Shown here: in pieces, positions 8,997-20,450 of the stretch | How the letters are laid out: every line of letters begins with the position of its first letter | How positions within the stretch are numbered: position 1 is the first letter of the stretch | Source of the DNA: Euclidia mi | Lineage: Eukaryota > Arthropoda > Insecta > Lepidoptera > Erebidae | Direction: 5' to 3' | DNA: 64,000 nucleotides | NCBI GenBank assembly: GCA_944739405.2 | Contig: OX123182.2 | Location: 59,709,183-59,773,182, forward strand | Made by a program: the position numbers and the translations under genes | Notes under the pieces: model-generated | Database searches by the model: none | The model's input: only the letters and a program-made list of their open reading frames with translations | What the model was told of the DNA's origin: nothing

Positions 8997-10332
8997 GATA
9001 ATTGTTGACACAGTCTCTTTTCCCAGTTTTGTGAATGGGCACTACTATCGATTGCTTGAGGGCATCGGGAAACACACCGTTCTTTAAGCACCTGTTAAAG
9101 AGTCCCGTTATAGGCGCTACTATATATTCCTTTGCTAGTTTAAGAAATTTGTTGGAAATACCATCCCATCCGGGACCACTATCTATCTTTAGGTTAGAGA
9201 TGATGTCGCCAACCTTATCACAATCCGTTTCCATAAGTACAAAGACGAGCTTGACGCATTGTACTTATTTGTATGATACATATTAGGCAAGATGGGTAGA
9301 TTCGAGGAAATCATTAACCGCATTAATACAGTCAGTTGATGTTCCTTTAATAGTTAACAGTTCATGGTTAGACTGTTTGGCTTTTTTGTAAATTCGTTAT
9401 ATTTTAATATTATGCCAGAGCTTCTTAGAGTTGTTGTTTGCCATTTCTAATTCCCACCTTTCATATGCTATTTTGCGTCTTTTAAGTACTGTGTTACAGA
9501 AATTTCTGTACCTTTTATAAGTTTTAGCGAGTATTTGATTACTTTTCTCCTTTTTTAATGAATGACATTTATGGTCGTGAGCAAATATTGGGTTGTTAGG
9601 TGATTCATGAATGTTATTGTTACGTATTGAGAAGTGGATATATTTTGTTTTCTGGGTGTTTAAGGTTAGTATATTGTCAAAAGCCAGTTATTTACAGTAT
9701 TGAAACCTAGTTGAGCATGTGTATATACCTCGGTACGAGTATTTCCTGTGGATAATAGTAGCTGTGTGGTTGACGGCATAGAATACAAGTGTCACCACCC
9801 CCTATTTTCCCGTGGGTGTCGTAAGAAGCGACTAAGGGATAACACGATGCAAATACCATCTTTGCGTAGAGACGGAAAACTCCACATCAAACCCTATACG
9901 ACTGCCTCGTTGGTCTCGCGGCATAAATGTGCGCGTGAGATCGGGTCGTCCCGGGTTTGATTCCTAGGTCGGGCAGTGTTATTGGGTTTTTCTGTCACGA
10001 AATTCTCGGTAGCCGCACGGAGTCTGGAAATGTGCCCGGTACGGCAATAGGCTCGCCCCTTATTACGTGGGACTAAAGTATATCTGGCGAAAAGTGGGTG
10101 TAGAAATACGCCTCTGCCTACCCCTTCGGGGATAAAAGGCATGACGTTATGTATGTATGTATGTAATAGTACCGTATCATCTGCATAAGACACAATGACA
10201 CCATTATGAAGACTTAGGTTACATAGGTTATTAATATATATTAAGAACAAAGTTACTCCTAATCCTCCCTTCGGGGTGCCTTGAGGCACCCCGAATGGAG
10301 AATTAGGGATATCCACGCTGAGGTTTGTACCT
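8997..10332. repeat. Second unit of the 1,336-bp tandem duplication
   Basis: A direct repeat of 7661-8996. At the junction 8996/8997 the LINE B palm is fused to the LINE A fingers, which makes a chimeric minus-strand frame (8923-9234) that no natural LINE would have. It ends at 10332, where unique LINE B sequence resumes. Confidence 0.9.
9900..10165 (+). repeat. tRNA-derived SINE (family 1), duplicated copy
   Basis: Same as the copy at 8564-8829, carried by the tandem duplication and not a separate insertion. Confidence 0.85.
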
Positions 10333-10980
10333 AGATTTACACACTGACATCTGTCGCTAAGATAGTCAGTAAGTAGTTTCAATTGTGTACCTCTTATTCA
10401 CTATAGCCTTTTTCAAGGACTTCGAAATATACCGTCAGACAAACATATTTAAAAAATGTGGGTTAGTGGAGGTGCTAGGAAGTTCTTAATTTTTTTGATT
10501 ATAGAGGTAATAATTCCATCCCACCTACTGCTGAAGTGTCCCTTAATCCTGCTATTATTTGAACGACTTCGTCAACGTCAGTATCTAATAAAACAAAAGA
10601 TTTGAGCGCATGGTTGTGTGATTTGTTAGAGGTGTAGTGCGATAAAAAGGTTCTTTGATGCAAGATTCTTTCTGCGAGTGATTTGCCGGCGTTAGCGAAG
10701 AATATATTTATTTTATTGAGTGCCAGTGTGGGATTTGACTCGGATTGAAGTAAATCTAACGCTGGTTCTTGATTTGCTGTTTTGCCCAGCCTTTTCTAGT
10801 TCAGCCTTATTGTATTCAATCTTTAATTTTTTTTAAGGTTGTTACAAAAATTACGATATCTTTTGTAAGACATCGAGATAACTTCATTATCGGGTGCTTT
10901 CTTAGCCTTCGAGTGCAATTCATCTCTATGTCTTATGCAGCGCAAAAGACCTTGTGTAATCCACGGTTTTGTTATTGAGC
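10172..10980 (-). pseudogene. LINE B ORF2: linker plus partial RT
   Basis: On the minus strand, 10975-10820 reads KPWITQGLLRCIRHRDELH and YKRYRNFCNNL, the segment between endonuclease and RT in Jockey-like LINEs. Near 10520 the codons for SSRWDGI mark the start of the RT fingers. Positions 10382-10172 read KLLTDYLSDRCQCVNLG, GVPQGTPKGG, YINNL and YADDTVLLHT (palm). Most of the fingers between 10500 and 10390 are missing, and the endonuclease that should lie upstream is absent: only ~100 bp separate the linker from ORF1 at 11079. A short extra TPKGGLG run after GVPQG looks like a local duplication. Confidence 0.75.
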
Positions 10981-11078
10981 AATAAAAGCAATATTAAAAT
11001 AAAATTATAATTTTTACACTTGAAAGAAACAAAGTAAGCTGTTAAATCTATCACCGAAAATAGTCATTTGCTTTTACG

Positions 11079-11712
11079 TCATTTATTAAGGTCGTCTTCA
11101 CCGTCGATACGAATGGTGGGTGCACTCTCCTTCTGCCGAATGTAAACTTTGACATACGCAATCGAGCAGTTCATATAATCGTTGGACTTCACAAATTTTC
11201 TAGCCATGAAGTATAACCGTCTGGTTTTGGTTGTCAAGTTATCCGTGACAAATACCGGTATTGCCTTGCCGAGTATATTGAAATGTGCTGTGTTTACCTT
11301 ATATTCCTTTACCTTATTCTTATTATAATTAATCACGGATTTAATAAGCTCTTCCTTACAAGTCGACGAGTTAAAATCGACTACAACCGGTCTGGGTTCA
11401 GTATTGGTTATTATACGGAAAATATCCCGAATTTCGTTGTGTTATATCGGTTGGTTGACAACTTCACCCAGACGCAAGACGTGGTCTCTTAAGCTAGTTT
11501 TGGTTTCAGGTCGGGTTATAGGAATGTTGCAAATCTCCAGCAATGTAGATTTGAGGGTTCGTTCTAATTGGTCTACCTTTATCTCCAGACTTTGTATGCG
11601 ATGTTTCTGTTCCGAGTTTTCTTTTTCGACAGATTCCAATTTCTTTAGTAGAGAATCGTACATATCTGATAAGAATTCGTGTTTTGAGTCTCTTTATTTT
11701 GTTTCTTTATAA
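11079..11712 (-). pseudogene. LINE ORF1 (Baculo_FP-like) with one in-frame stop
   Basis: The reading opens at 11663 with a coiled coil (MYDSLLKKLESVEKENSEQK, then RIQSLEIKVDQLERTL), hits a TAA at 11442-11444, and continues in the same frame through HNEIRDIFRI and AIPVFVTDNLT to RRLYFMARKFVKSNDYMNC, ending IRIDGEDDLNK at 11079. This coiled coil plus C-terminal domain is the ORF1 layout of several insect LINEs, whose C-terminal part is shared with baculovirus FP proteins. ORF1 proteins bind RNA and help retrotransposition. It lies upstream of the LINE B ORF2 remnant on the same strand, so both probably belong to one element that lost its endonuclease. The stop (about codon 74) suggests it is dead. 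Confidence 0.75.
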
Positions 11713-11719
11713 TATTCCT

Positions 11720-13240
11720 ATCCTGCTTTAATGTAAAAAAATCATTCAATAGAATGGGAATGCGAACAAAGGCAAAAAAGTGAGTGATGGTTTCGCCTTA
11801 TCTCTGCAAGCCTCGTTTGCTGGTACAGATGTTTGCAATCCATCAGAACACCATTTCTTATGCGTTGTTTTGGTGAAAACTCTAAAAAAGTAAATCTTGG
11901 CAAAATATTGTACAAAAACGTTGACAAAACATTTTTCATGCTGTTCCTTGTAAGGTAATTTCGAATTAAGTTGTTCCAACGAAACAACTTCAAAACTTGC
12001 TTTGCACTTAGCGCTTTAAAATGTTATAAATAGCATAGCTCCAAAATTAATTTAAAATTTTGTTCGCCACGTTATGGGACTTTTTTTTCATGTCATGAAC
12101 GTTGTATAATATTTTCTTAATGTAAGAGAATTTTGTGAATTTTCTATAATTTTAAAACTAAAAATAAGCATCAAATATGAATTATATTTTTAAATCAGCA
12201 GTTCATCAGTCTTCCTTTACTGACCGTCAGACAACGTCCAGTCAAAATTACATACAGCGCAAGAAGCTGAAAGCCAAGTATATTCTTCGGGAGAGTAGAG
12301 GAGCACAAATAGACGACTATTGGGAATTCTTCCTCTAGGGAGGTAATAAGAAAAGTAAGTTTGTATGATTATTTCCTCAGGTAGGCGGGTAAAGGCTATT
12401 AATTTATAAAACTCCTCAAGTCATCCTCCTGTCATATTGAATCAAACATTTCTGTTTTCAGCTATTTTCCAAGGATACCGTATTAACTTTTCCTAATCTA
12501 TAAAAGTTTGGTAGTTTAAAATACATGAACTAGAGCAAAACGCGAGAATAGATGAATTTTTAAAGTTACAGGGATTATTGACAAATCGGCTGAAATCATA
12601 ACATGTTCTAAAATACATATTTTTAAAGATCAATAAATAAATATATCTCTTTGATGTTTGACTCTACAAATAAAGAATCTCTAGAGACAAAATAACTTCG
12701 AATGAGCTCTTAAGACGTCGAGACGAATATTCAAGACGAATAACAAAGTGCCTTTCTAAAACTTATTAAGTAAGTAAATATTAACTCTATTAAATCTAGC
12801 ACCTCATAGAATTGAGTTCTGTAACAAAACTAAGTACATAGATAAGCTAATTTACAAGTAATTTGTACTTTCGCTAAGTACCACCATTGTGTTAACGTTG
12901 GAACATTTCAAATAGAACACTTGGAGAACAAATCCACTCCAATATACTAATAAGCCTAATTTCAAATCGTGGTTCGAAATTCTATAACAATAGTGATATT
13001 AATTTCATCTGGTGCTTTTCTATGAATTTATTAGCAATATGAATACTCCTTAATAGCACTCAAAATTTAAGTAATAAATTTTGTAAACGATTTATATCAT
13101 TGTTTGCAAAATTTCATATTTCAATTTAAGTAGGTAGTACAAATTAATGAATCTTATGAAATAAATTAATTATTGGTTTATATGAAATTAATACTTATTA
13201 CTCACAATCTTCTTAAGCAATATTTACATTATTTTATGAT
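11720..13240. other. AT-rich stretch without recognised features
   Basis: The minus-strand frames around 11742-11993 may be the LINE 5' region but show no domain. The rest is AT-rich, with no gene or clear repeat seen. Confidence 0.5.
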
Positions 13241-13242
13241 AT

Positions 13243-13898
13243 ACTAGCTTTTGCCCGCGGCTTCGTTCGCGATAAATTCGGGGTAACACAAATCTCCTTT
13301 ATTGTTTGGGGAATAATGGGTATGCAGGGAATTAAGACATTTTCACCTTTTAACGTCCCACTCTTTATAATAGCTTTCATAATGTTTCGTAGGTGTTTTA
13401 CTTATAGCCGTTTGCCATTTCATAGTTTTTGGTCAGTATGCATGAAATTATCTACCGAAAGGTACCTACTCAACAACTAATATTAAAATTAGTAGAAGTG
13501 AAATCGGTACCTACATACATACACACTTTCGCATTTATACCTAATATTAGTAGGAATTAGCCAAGGCAGTTACACAGTTATAAATATTAGTTTATATAAG
13601 TGAACGATGTAATGTTAGTGCACAATTTAACAATCTGTGACAATGTATGATGAGACAGTACTGACAGCACTCAATTACTACAGCGCATGCGTTTTCACTG
13701 TCAATAGGTAGTGGGTTTGTCCCTACAAATTTTGACCCTCTTTAAAATCCTTCCCAGATTATTTTTTGCATTTTATTGTTTTCCTATGTGTTTTTCCTGG
13801 TTTTGAGCTATCTCTCCACCAATTTTCAGCCAAATCGGTTCAGCCGTTCTTGAGTTATAAATAGTATAACTAACACGACTTTCTTTTATATATATAGA
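13243..13898 (+). repeat. LINE-type tail (TAGCTTTTGCCCGCGGCTTC family)
   Basis: It starts ACTAGCTTTTGCCCGCGGCTTCG and ends with CAGCCAAATCGGTTCAGCCG, TTCTTGAGTTATAAATAG and TTTTATATATATAGA. Both blocks are hallmarks of abundant non-LTR tails in moths. It is non-coding. It abuts repeat A at 13899. Confidence 0.6.
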
Positions 13899-14103
13899 CT
13901 AGAGGACGCCAGCAGCTACGCCTGCAATTTTTTTAATTTACCCGTTTTGGCCGATCCCGTAAGAATTTCGGGAAATCCCTTCATAGTGCACCCCTATGGT
14001 CCCCAAGGAACACACATGCCAAATTTCATTGCTTCCTGCGCCCAATAGTTTCGGCTGTAGCGTGTCTGTCAGTCAGTCAGTAACGCAAGGATTTTATATA
14101 AGA
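13899..14103 (+). repeat. Repeat family A, copy 1
   Basis: Starts at CTAGAGGACGCCAGCAGCTA, passes CCGTTTTGGCCGATCCCG, GGTCCCCAAGGAACACACAT and CCAATAGTTTCGGCTGTAGC, then (GTCA)n and AACGCAAGGATTTTATATA. Six copies occur in this window. It has no coding capacity. The reverse strand ends in CTAG, followed by T. Confidence 0.8.
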
Positions 14104-15423
14104 AAATATATTAAGCGTTTTTGTGCTAATGTATATTTTTATAAAGGATATTGTTTATCTTTGTTAAGATGGAGTGTACAAATGATGTATTAGCTTTTTC
14201 AGTTTATCGCCTTACAGTTAAATGATTATAGTTATTAACATAACTTACCTTAAACAGAGTGTCTCTAACATTCACATAATACTCTATTTATATTGATAAA
14301 ATAAATATTGTAATCTCTCCGTTTTTGGGGATTTCAATTCAATTACAATTTTCTGATTAAAGCATGGACCACCGTTATGTGAGTCTGTCTGCTAGTCTCG
14401 TAGTTAAAATACTTCAAATATTATACAGCCAAGTTTATTCACCTTTGAATGAATATTTTTTTGCATTTTAGTACTTACTTATCTTCAGCATGTTTTTCTC
14501 AATGGAAAGTTTGGTTGCTTGTTTTTGAAAGAATATCCGATTGGAGCGAATAATTTTATCTGATACTCGTAAAACGTTTATTGCTTATTGGAATTATGTG
14601 AAATAAACTCAGCTGTACCTATATCTGAAACCTAGGTGACTTATAGAGCAAGTTAATTAAATTGTGTAGGTTTATCTTGTGCTCTTTCGTAGTAAAAACC
14701 TGTACTTAACATAAATATATTATATTTTTTACCAGTTTGTTGAATTATTTTAGTAAACTGACTACTGTTCTTCTACAACCAAGTTTCATTCGTTGGCAAA
14801 CTTTATTGAAAATAGTCATAAAGTAGGAAAATTGTGTGTTCCGCCGGAACAAATTTTAAACTACCCCTTTGTAAGTGCCGTAAGTCTGCAGTATACAAGT
14901 AGTTCGTTCTACAAGAACAGATTTAAATAAAGGAAACAATCTTTTATAACTCGCAAGTTTGTTTTAGTGTTCAGTTCTGATATATAAACTTAATTAATTT
15001 CTCGATTAAGTAGTATGAAATCTTATACTCCTATTATATCAGCTGCGTTTAGTTGTAAACTAATTTAGAGATATGGATGACAAATAACATTTTCTCGAAT
15101 TTTTAAAGCTTATATGCATTAATATGTAACCACCAATGAATAGCAATCTTGAGCGCAATACCATACTTTGTTAGAAAGGTGTTGTTAGAAAAATACGTGA
15201 CAAAAGGTGATAATGGGTAATACTAATTACTAGATAAAAAAAAGTTATAACGTAGCTCTTCGACATAACTATATAAAATACTTGGACATTCGCTTCATGA
15301 CTTCTACACGTGTGTTACACGGTATAAGTTTATTTTAGAAGCGACATTCGGGATAGGGTATTCGACCCATACATGACCGCATTAATTCTTTATAGTAAAT
15401 AATCTAAATAATCAATAATAATA
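14104..15423. other. AT-rich stretch, nothing recognised
   Basis: No gene, RNA or clear repeat was seen in this interval. Confidence 0.5.
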
Positions 15424-15645
15424 ACTGTCTCCGTGTATAGCGTATGCGACTGCTGATCGGAGGTCCCGGGTTCGATACCCGGGTTGGGCAAAAGTGTTAC
15501 TGGGTTTTTCCGAATACTCAGTAGCAGCCCGGAGTCTGGTGATGTGCCCGGTAATGGCAATAGGCTCGCCCCGTAAAAACTCATGGCGAAATGTGGGTGT
15601 AATATTTACACCTCTGCTTACCCCTTCGGGGATACAGGCGTGAGA
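15424..15645 (+). repeat. tRNA-derived SINE (family 1)
   Basis: The head CTGTCTCCGTGTATAGCGTA is slightly shortened. The B box GGTTCGATACC, body TGTGCCCGGTAATGGCAATA and tail TTACCCCTTCGGGGATACAG are clear. Confidence 0.85.
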
Positions 15646-16955
15646 CTATAATAATAAGAATATAAAAATTAAATAATCTGCTTATAATCACTTTATTCGT
15701 CAATATGTCAGTAGCGTAGCAATTTCAAATTACGATATAAACTTATTGTAAAATAATGACCAAGATCACTAAACTTATTGCACTAGCGATAGTAAAAGTA
15801 GCACAATTTATTAGTGACACACAGTCGGGGAAACTTTACAAGAATAACAAGTACAAGGTCCGCATAACTGAATTATGCGAATTTGGTCGAAGTGGCATCG
15901 CAACTGTTTTCGTATTCCTCCTGGGAATCACATGCCCAGGCTTAAGTAACGTGTAATATTAAATTTGCCGGAACCAGCTGTCCACTCCTTTGAGAATAAG
16001 CGCCATGTAGTTTCCGAAGCGTTATTTTGCTTGTTTATCGCTTTGTGTACAAGCAACAGCATGGTTTTGCCTGTCTCTGAAATTGGTGTGATTGTAATCA
16101 ATTACGCGACTGTATTGTTTTCATGTAATGTTTGGAAGATTTCGTAACAATTTCACGATCTGATCCTACAAATAGTATTGTATCTTGTTGTTGTATTGAA
16201 ATTATCGCTTGTGAAGTATATTAAAACTCGGAATTACAACTTTTAGTAGAACAATACAGTATTTTTTCTCATTCGTTGTAGGATTTTGACGTTTGTTTCT
16301 TCTATCTACATTGAAATGGCGTCATTCGACTATAATTTGAAATAATTCTGAATACTTGAGTGAAAATCACCCCTTGTTATGAAGGTCGGTAGCTATCTAA
16401 CAAAAACCTATTATTGTGATTAGTTGGATAGTTCCCTGCAGGCTCGTAGGTAGGATTTTATTGGACAAATTCTGGTCACCCTTATCAATTCGTATTGTTC
16501 GGCTGACGCCGACGTGATGGACGCTTGTGTGAGATATCATTTTACAATTTATGAGCTGTTGGTAAAAGAATTTATGGCACGATTGTGTTCTCTGGTAACC
16601 TAGTCGCAGATTTACCCGCCTCACAAATTCAATAGCGGAGTTTGGGGTTTATTAGAAGCAGAGTCTTACTTTCACTTAAAGTACTGTAGTTTTCCCACTT
16701 TTAAAGGTATGTAGTATGGCATACGTAAAGTGACCGCGCCAAATGGTAGATTGACTGCTACGCCAGTTAACCTCGAATGCATTAACGATCAAGTAAAAAA
16801 TGTAAATTGATCCATTAACGTTCAAGTAAATAAGACCGTCACGTTAATTTTTTGTCACGTGTTTTTTTCCCATTTCAATCTTCCATTTTAACATGTTTCT
16901 GAGTACAGATCTCGTTCGAATAAAATCGGTGACCAGAGTCAACTGCTCAAAAGCT
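15646..16955. other. No recognised gene
   Basis: A 66-codon frame (15756-15956) and a 60-codon frame (15965-16147) are open on the plus strand but show no domain I recognise. I regard both as chance frames. Confidence 0.4.
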
Positions 16956-17008
16956 AAAAATAAATATATAAGCAGTGCAAGCAGTGCACTGCTTATATAT
17001 TTATTTTT
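16956..17008. repeat. 24-bp perfect inverted repeat
   Basis: AAAAATAAATATATAAGCAG plus TGCA (16956-16979) pairs exactly with 16985-17008 across the 5-bp spacer AGCAG. It lies about 80 bp before an RTE relic. The related string GCAAGCAGTGCAGTAAATAA lies just after that relic (18729). Confidence 0.85.
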
Positions 17009-17085
17009 AACGCACTTAATCGCTCCCATCAGCTCCCTATATACGAATAGCCAGAATAAATAGTATAGGTAGTCAGAATTGATCA

Positions 17086-18710
17086 AACCTTGTCGGAGCC
17101 TTTCAAGTTCGGAAAAGGAGTCAGACAGGGCTACTGGCATTCTATCCCCGATTTTGTTTATATGTTCGCATTTACGGCGAACATATTATGAGAAGAGCTT
17201 GCGAGGGATGGGAGGGTGGTATTAGCATAGGAGGCAAGAAAATCACAAACCTCAGATAAGCTGATGATACTACGCTGTTGGCTGAAAATGAATGCGAGAT
17301 GGCCGAGCTCATTGATAGAGTGGAGCGAGTGAGTCAACAAGTAGGCCTCTCTATGAATAAAACTAAGACGAAGGTGATGATCGTAGATCGATCCAAACAA
17401 TTGGAACCCACAGGAAGCTTGCAACTAGTCATCGTCGATGAGTTCACCTACTTAGTATACCAATAGATTGTTTTTACTGCTGGTTCGTATACCGTTGTCG
17501 TCATGCTCACTAAAATGTCATTTCTTGTGGTGGGGTCGTGTGTCGGGTCATCCCTGTCCCTCTAATATGGCGAGAGGGATGATGGCTGGCACATGCGTCA
17601 TACTCGTGAACGGGTGCTACTTGCGATGACTGGTCGATGACGGTCTTGCGGGCTGGTATTAGATTTTAATATTTAACTGCATCATTTCCATCATGGTTCT
17701 GATCACTTTCGCGGATTGCCTGCATTATTAGGTATATATAATGTAAGTGGATGCTCCTGTTTCACCATGTCTATTCTGAGGAGGCTAACCAAACATATTA
17801 TGCTTGAGTATTATTATGTACAGTAAATATATACAAGTGATATAGAAGGTGTAACAGTTGCAGCACCTTACAAAATGTAAATTGTGTATTATGCAAAACC
17901 TGGCGATGAAAAAAAGTGACCGTGAGTTTTATTGCCCGTTCTTTCTCATGGTTCTACCTATTGCTTTGCGAACGTGGCAGTAAATGTAAATGTAGAAGCA
18001 TACAGTAATAATGTTTTCAATTTGAGTTAAAGTAATTATTTTATAAATTTATTATTTTGACGTTCATAAGAGTCACATTGTGACCCAAATGAATAAAGGA
18101 TTTTGAATTTGAATTTGAATTTGACTTGGGTTCATGTATAAGCTGTGACGGCTCATCGGAGAAAGAATTGCGGCGCAGAATCGGCATGGCTAAAACAGCT
18201 ATGACACGGCTCTTAAAGATCTGGAATGACAGAAGCATCACTACGACAACTAAAATGAAACTAGTACACACACTCGTCTTCCCTATATTTCTTTATGGCG
18301 CTGAAACGTGGACCCTTAAAGCAGCTGACCGCAGACGTATTGACGCCTTCTAGATGTGGTGTTGGCGCAAAATACTACGGATACCATGGTATGCGCGCAG
18401 GACAAACGTCTCAATACTTAAGCAGCTCAGGATCACCATCAGACTCTCGACCATTTGCCTCCGCCGCACTCTGGAATACTTCGGGCATATTGCAAGGCGT
18501 AATCCTGACAAACTAGAGAGACTTACAATAACTGGCAAAATCGAAGGACGAAGACCCAGAGGACGCAGCCCCACACGATGGACCGATCAAATTCGCACCA
18601 CCCTCGAGACCGGAATCCATAATGCTATCCAAGCTGCTCAGTACCGCAATAAATGGAAGACCATTATAAAATACAACATTCTGAAGGGAGGTCGCGACCC
18701 TCAGAAATGA
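17086..18710 (+). pseudogene. RTE-type LINE ORF2, RT C-terminal half, split by an insertion
   Basis: 17086-17453 reads a frameshifted GVRQG region, then MRRACEGWEGGISIGGKKIT, LR-stop-ADDTTLLAENE and MNKTKTKVMIVDRSKQLEP to DEFTYL. After an inserted retroelement the reading resumes at 18124: GSCISCDGSSEKELRRRIGM, VFPIFLYGAETWTLKAADRR, DAF-stop-MWCWRKILRIPW, EYFGHIARRNPDKLERL and GRRPRGRSPTRWTDQIR, ending in DPQK at 18710. This is the thumb and C-terminus of an RT common in moth RTE-like elements. The tyrosine of the catalytic YADD has become a stop (TAA, 17257-17259), and Glu in DAFEMWCW has become TAG (18351-18353). The endonuclease and RT N-terminus are missing. Confidence 0.85.
17454..18123 (+). 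mobile_element. 5'-truncated retroelement with (TTTGAA)n tail
   Basis: This 670-bp insert interrupts the RTE frame between TAC and TTG codons and is flanked by ACTT on both sides (17450-17453, 18124-18127). Its 3' end reads AGAGTCACATTGTGACCCAA then ATGAATAAAGG and (TTTGAA)n, which is how several moth LINEs and SINEs end. No protein domain was recognised in it. The short TSD and 3' simple repeat fit target-primed reverse transcription. Confidence 0.75.
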
Positions 18711-18825
18711 GGAATCAACACAAAGAGAGAGCAAGCAGTGCAGTAAATAAATATAAAAGTTCCCACCAAGAACTTAGGGTCCCAAGCCAATCTCACCTGC
18801 AAGTGGTGCACCTGCCGATCAACGG

Positions 18826-18985
18826 ACGAGGCTCTGGCATACAAAATATCCCGATAAGCGGCAATAGGCTCGCCACCTATTACGTGGGATCAAAACACTG
18901 CCGAAAAGTGGGCGTTTAATATGCCTCTGCCTACCCCTTCGGGGAAACAGGCGTGAGAATATGTGTATGTATGTATGTGTAAATA
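18826..18985 (+). repeat. SINE family 1, 3' part
   Basis: AAGCGGCAATAGGCTCGCC, ATTACGTGGGATCAAAACAC and CTCTGCCTACCCCTTCGGGG followed by (GTAT)n. The tRNA-like head is missing. Confidence 0.75.
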
Positions 18986-19080
18986 TATAAGCCGCTTATT
19001 TAAAACGTTCATGAAGTTACGCAAACGCCCCAAGACTGGGACGGTTTTTAAATATAGTAAATCATTACGATATATTTATA

Positions 19081-19407
19081 AATGGATGTGTGGCGTCGCC
19101 GTGGCTGTTTAACCTCTTCATGGACAGTTGTTTGCAAGATTTAAAACATAGTGACTGCGGATTAAGGATGAATGGGTTACTCGTCAAATGCCTCCTTTAT
19201 GCTGATGATCAGGTAATACTTGCATCTTCAGCGGAGGAGTTGCAGGAGATGGTAGCAATCATGCATGGTGCGTTAGAGAGGAAAGGAATGAAAGTGAATG
19301 TAAGAAAAACGAAAGTTATGGTTTTTGAAAAAGAGGAATGCGTTACGGCTTGTAATGTTTTGATCGATGGACAGCGAGTGAATCACGTAAATGATGTGTG
19401 TGAGTGA
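19081..19407 (+). pseudogene. Non-LTR RT palm/thumb fragment
   Basis: About 109 codons read GCVASPWLFNLFMDSCLQDL, CGLRMNGLLVKCLLYADDQV, ILASSAEELQEMVAIM and RKGMKVNVRKTKVMVFEKEE, ending VNHVNDVCE at 19407. It contains the catalytic YADD and the MKVNxxKTKVM block of an RT family that is very common in insects. It is cut off on both sides: no GVRQ before it, and the frame leaves the family after VNHVN. The fragment itself has no stop, but it cannot encode an enzyme. Confidence 0.8.
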
Positions 19408-19409
19408 TT

Positions 19410-20032
19410 TTCCACGATAGTAGCTCTGTAGAATATGAGTTGCCAAGCCGGGGTAGCATTCGTCTAATTGAGTGGGGGCTCAAAAAAGTACAGCAGAATA
19501 AATAGTACCTGTCCGTAACAACACACAATCTCGATAGCCATGCAATAAAAAATTAACTACGCAAAGAAATATGTACACATTTCTTCATGCCATATTATCA
19601 TATTATCCAACATACTCAATATAATAATATTATCTCATATTATACGGCTAAATCTCTAAAGGTACGTCAACACATAAAAAATCCTTTATCTGCGAAGGCA
19701 CGATATCGAAATCACGCACCATTTTTCAGTTCCTTTTTCCCGTAATTATTTTGAACCGTAGATTAAGTGGTATCTGATATCCGAACAGGAGCTACTGGCA
19801 CTTATTTGAGAACCCTTAATTATATTATCAGATTTAATAATATCAAAATCTGGAGCGCCATTCCAAAGTCCTTACTTCAAATGTATTAGAACTGAAACTG
19901 ATTTATTGGAATCTCAAGTATAATTACACCTGAGCATGTTAAGCCATTGCTTGATATTTCATTGAGAAAGAAGGTTGGTTATAAAATTTATAAAAAGATC
20001 AGAAATGGTAAGTCTTAGAAATGGTATGTCTT
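19410..20032. other. AT-rich stretch, nothing recognised
   Basis: I see no coding or repeat signal that I can name. Confidence 0.5.
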
Positions 20033-20332
20033 ATCCCATAAAAACAATACTTGTCAAAAATACCAAGTCTCGCGACCGTAAAAAGTTGTGAGATCCATGT
20101 AATACCAAGTCGGTTAATTAAAAATCTTTAATGTTCTAAATAAATAGATTGACTCGGCCATCGCATGGAAACACAATATATCTCATAAGTAATACATATA
20201 TAAATTAGATCGTTTAATGCGATTGCCAGACTTGGAATTTTTGACAAGTATTGTTTTTATACCCTTTTATTGGGATCTCATTTCTTTTTGTAGACAGTCT
20301 TTTGTCGTTTCCGGTACCTTCTACTTCTTGTA
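20033..20332 (-). mobile_element. Foldback repeat, copy 1
   Basis: The left arm starts ATCCCATAAAAACAATACTT and continues with CAAGTCTCGCGACCGTAAAA, GAGATCCATGTAATACCAAG and GACTCGGCCATCGCATG. A shorter right arm reads GCGATTGCCAGACTTGG and GACAAGTATTGTTTTT. Beyond it, TGGGATCTCATTTCTTTTTG to CTTCTTGTACACC matches, in reverse, the outer flank of the second copy at 46955-47022, so the element is longer than its foldback core. It then runs into repeat A. Confidence 0.7.
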
Positions 20333-20450
20333 CACCCCTAAGATTACCAAGAAATACACATGCAAATGCCAAATTTCAGGTTCTTGCGCCCAATAGTTTT
20401 GGCTGTGCGTTGTTTGTCAGTCAGTCAGTAATGCAATAATTTTATATGTA
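20333..20450 (+). repeat. Repeat family A, copy 2 (degraded)
   Basis: CCCCTAAGATTACCAAGAAA, TGCCAAATTTCAGGTTCTTG, CCAATAGTTTTGGCTGTGCG and (GTCA)n are diverged versions of the family A blocks. The CTAG end is missing. Confidence 0.7.

Noticed and set aside
8923..9234. Chimeric minus-strand RT frame as a novel fusion gene
   Set aside because: It is created by the tandem duplication junction, which may itself be an assembly artefact.
16844..17140. 98-codon minus-strand hydrophobic frame
   Set aside because: It overlaps the perfect inverted repeat and the start of the plus-strand RTE relic, and its hydrophobicity comes from AT-rich codons.
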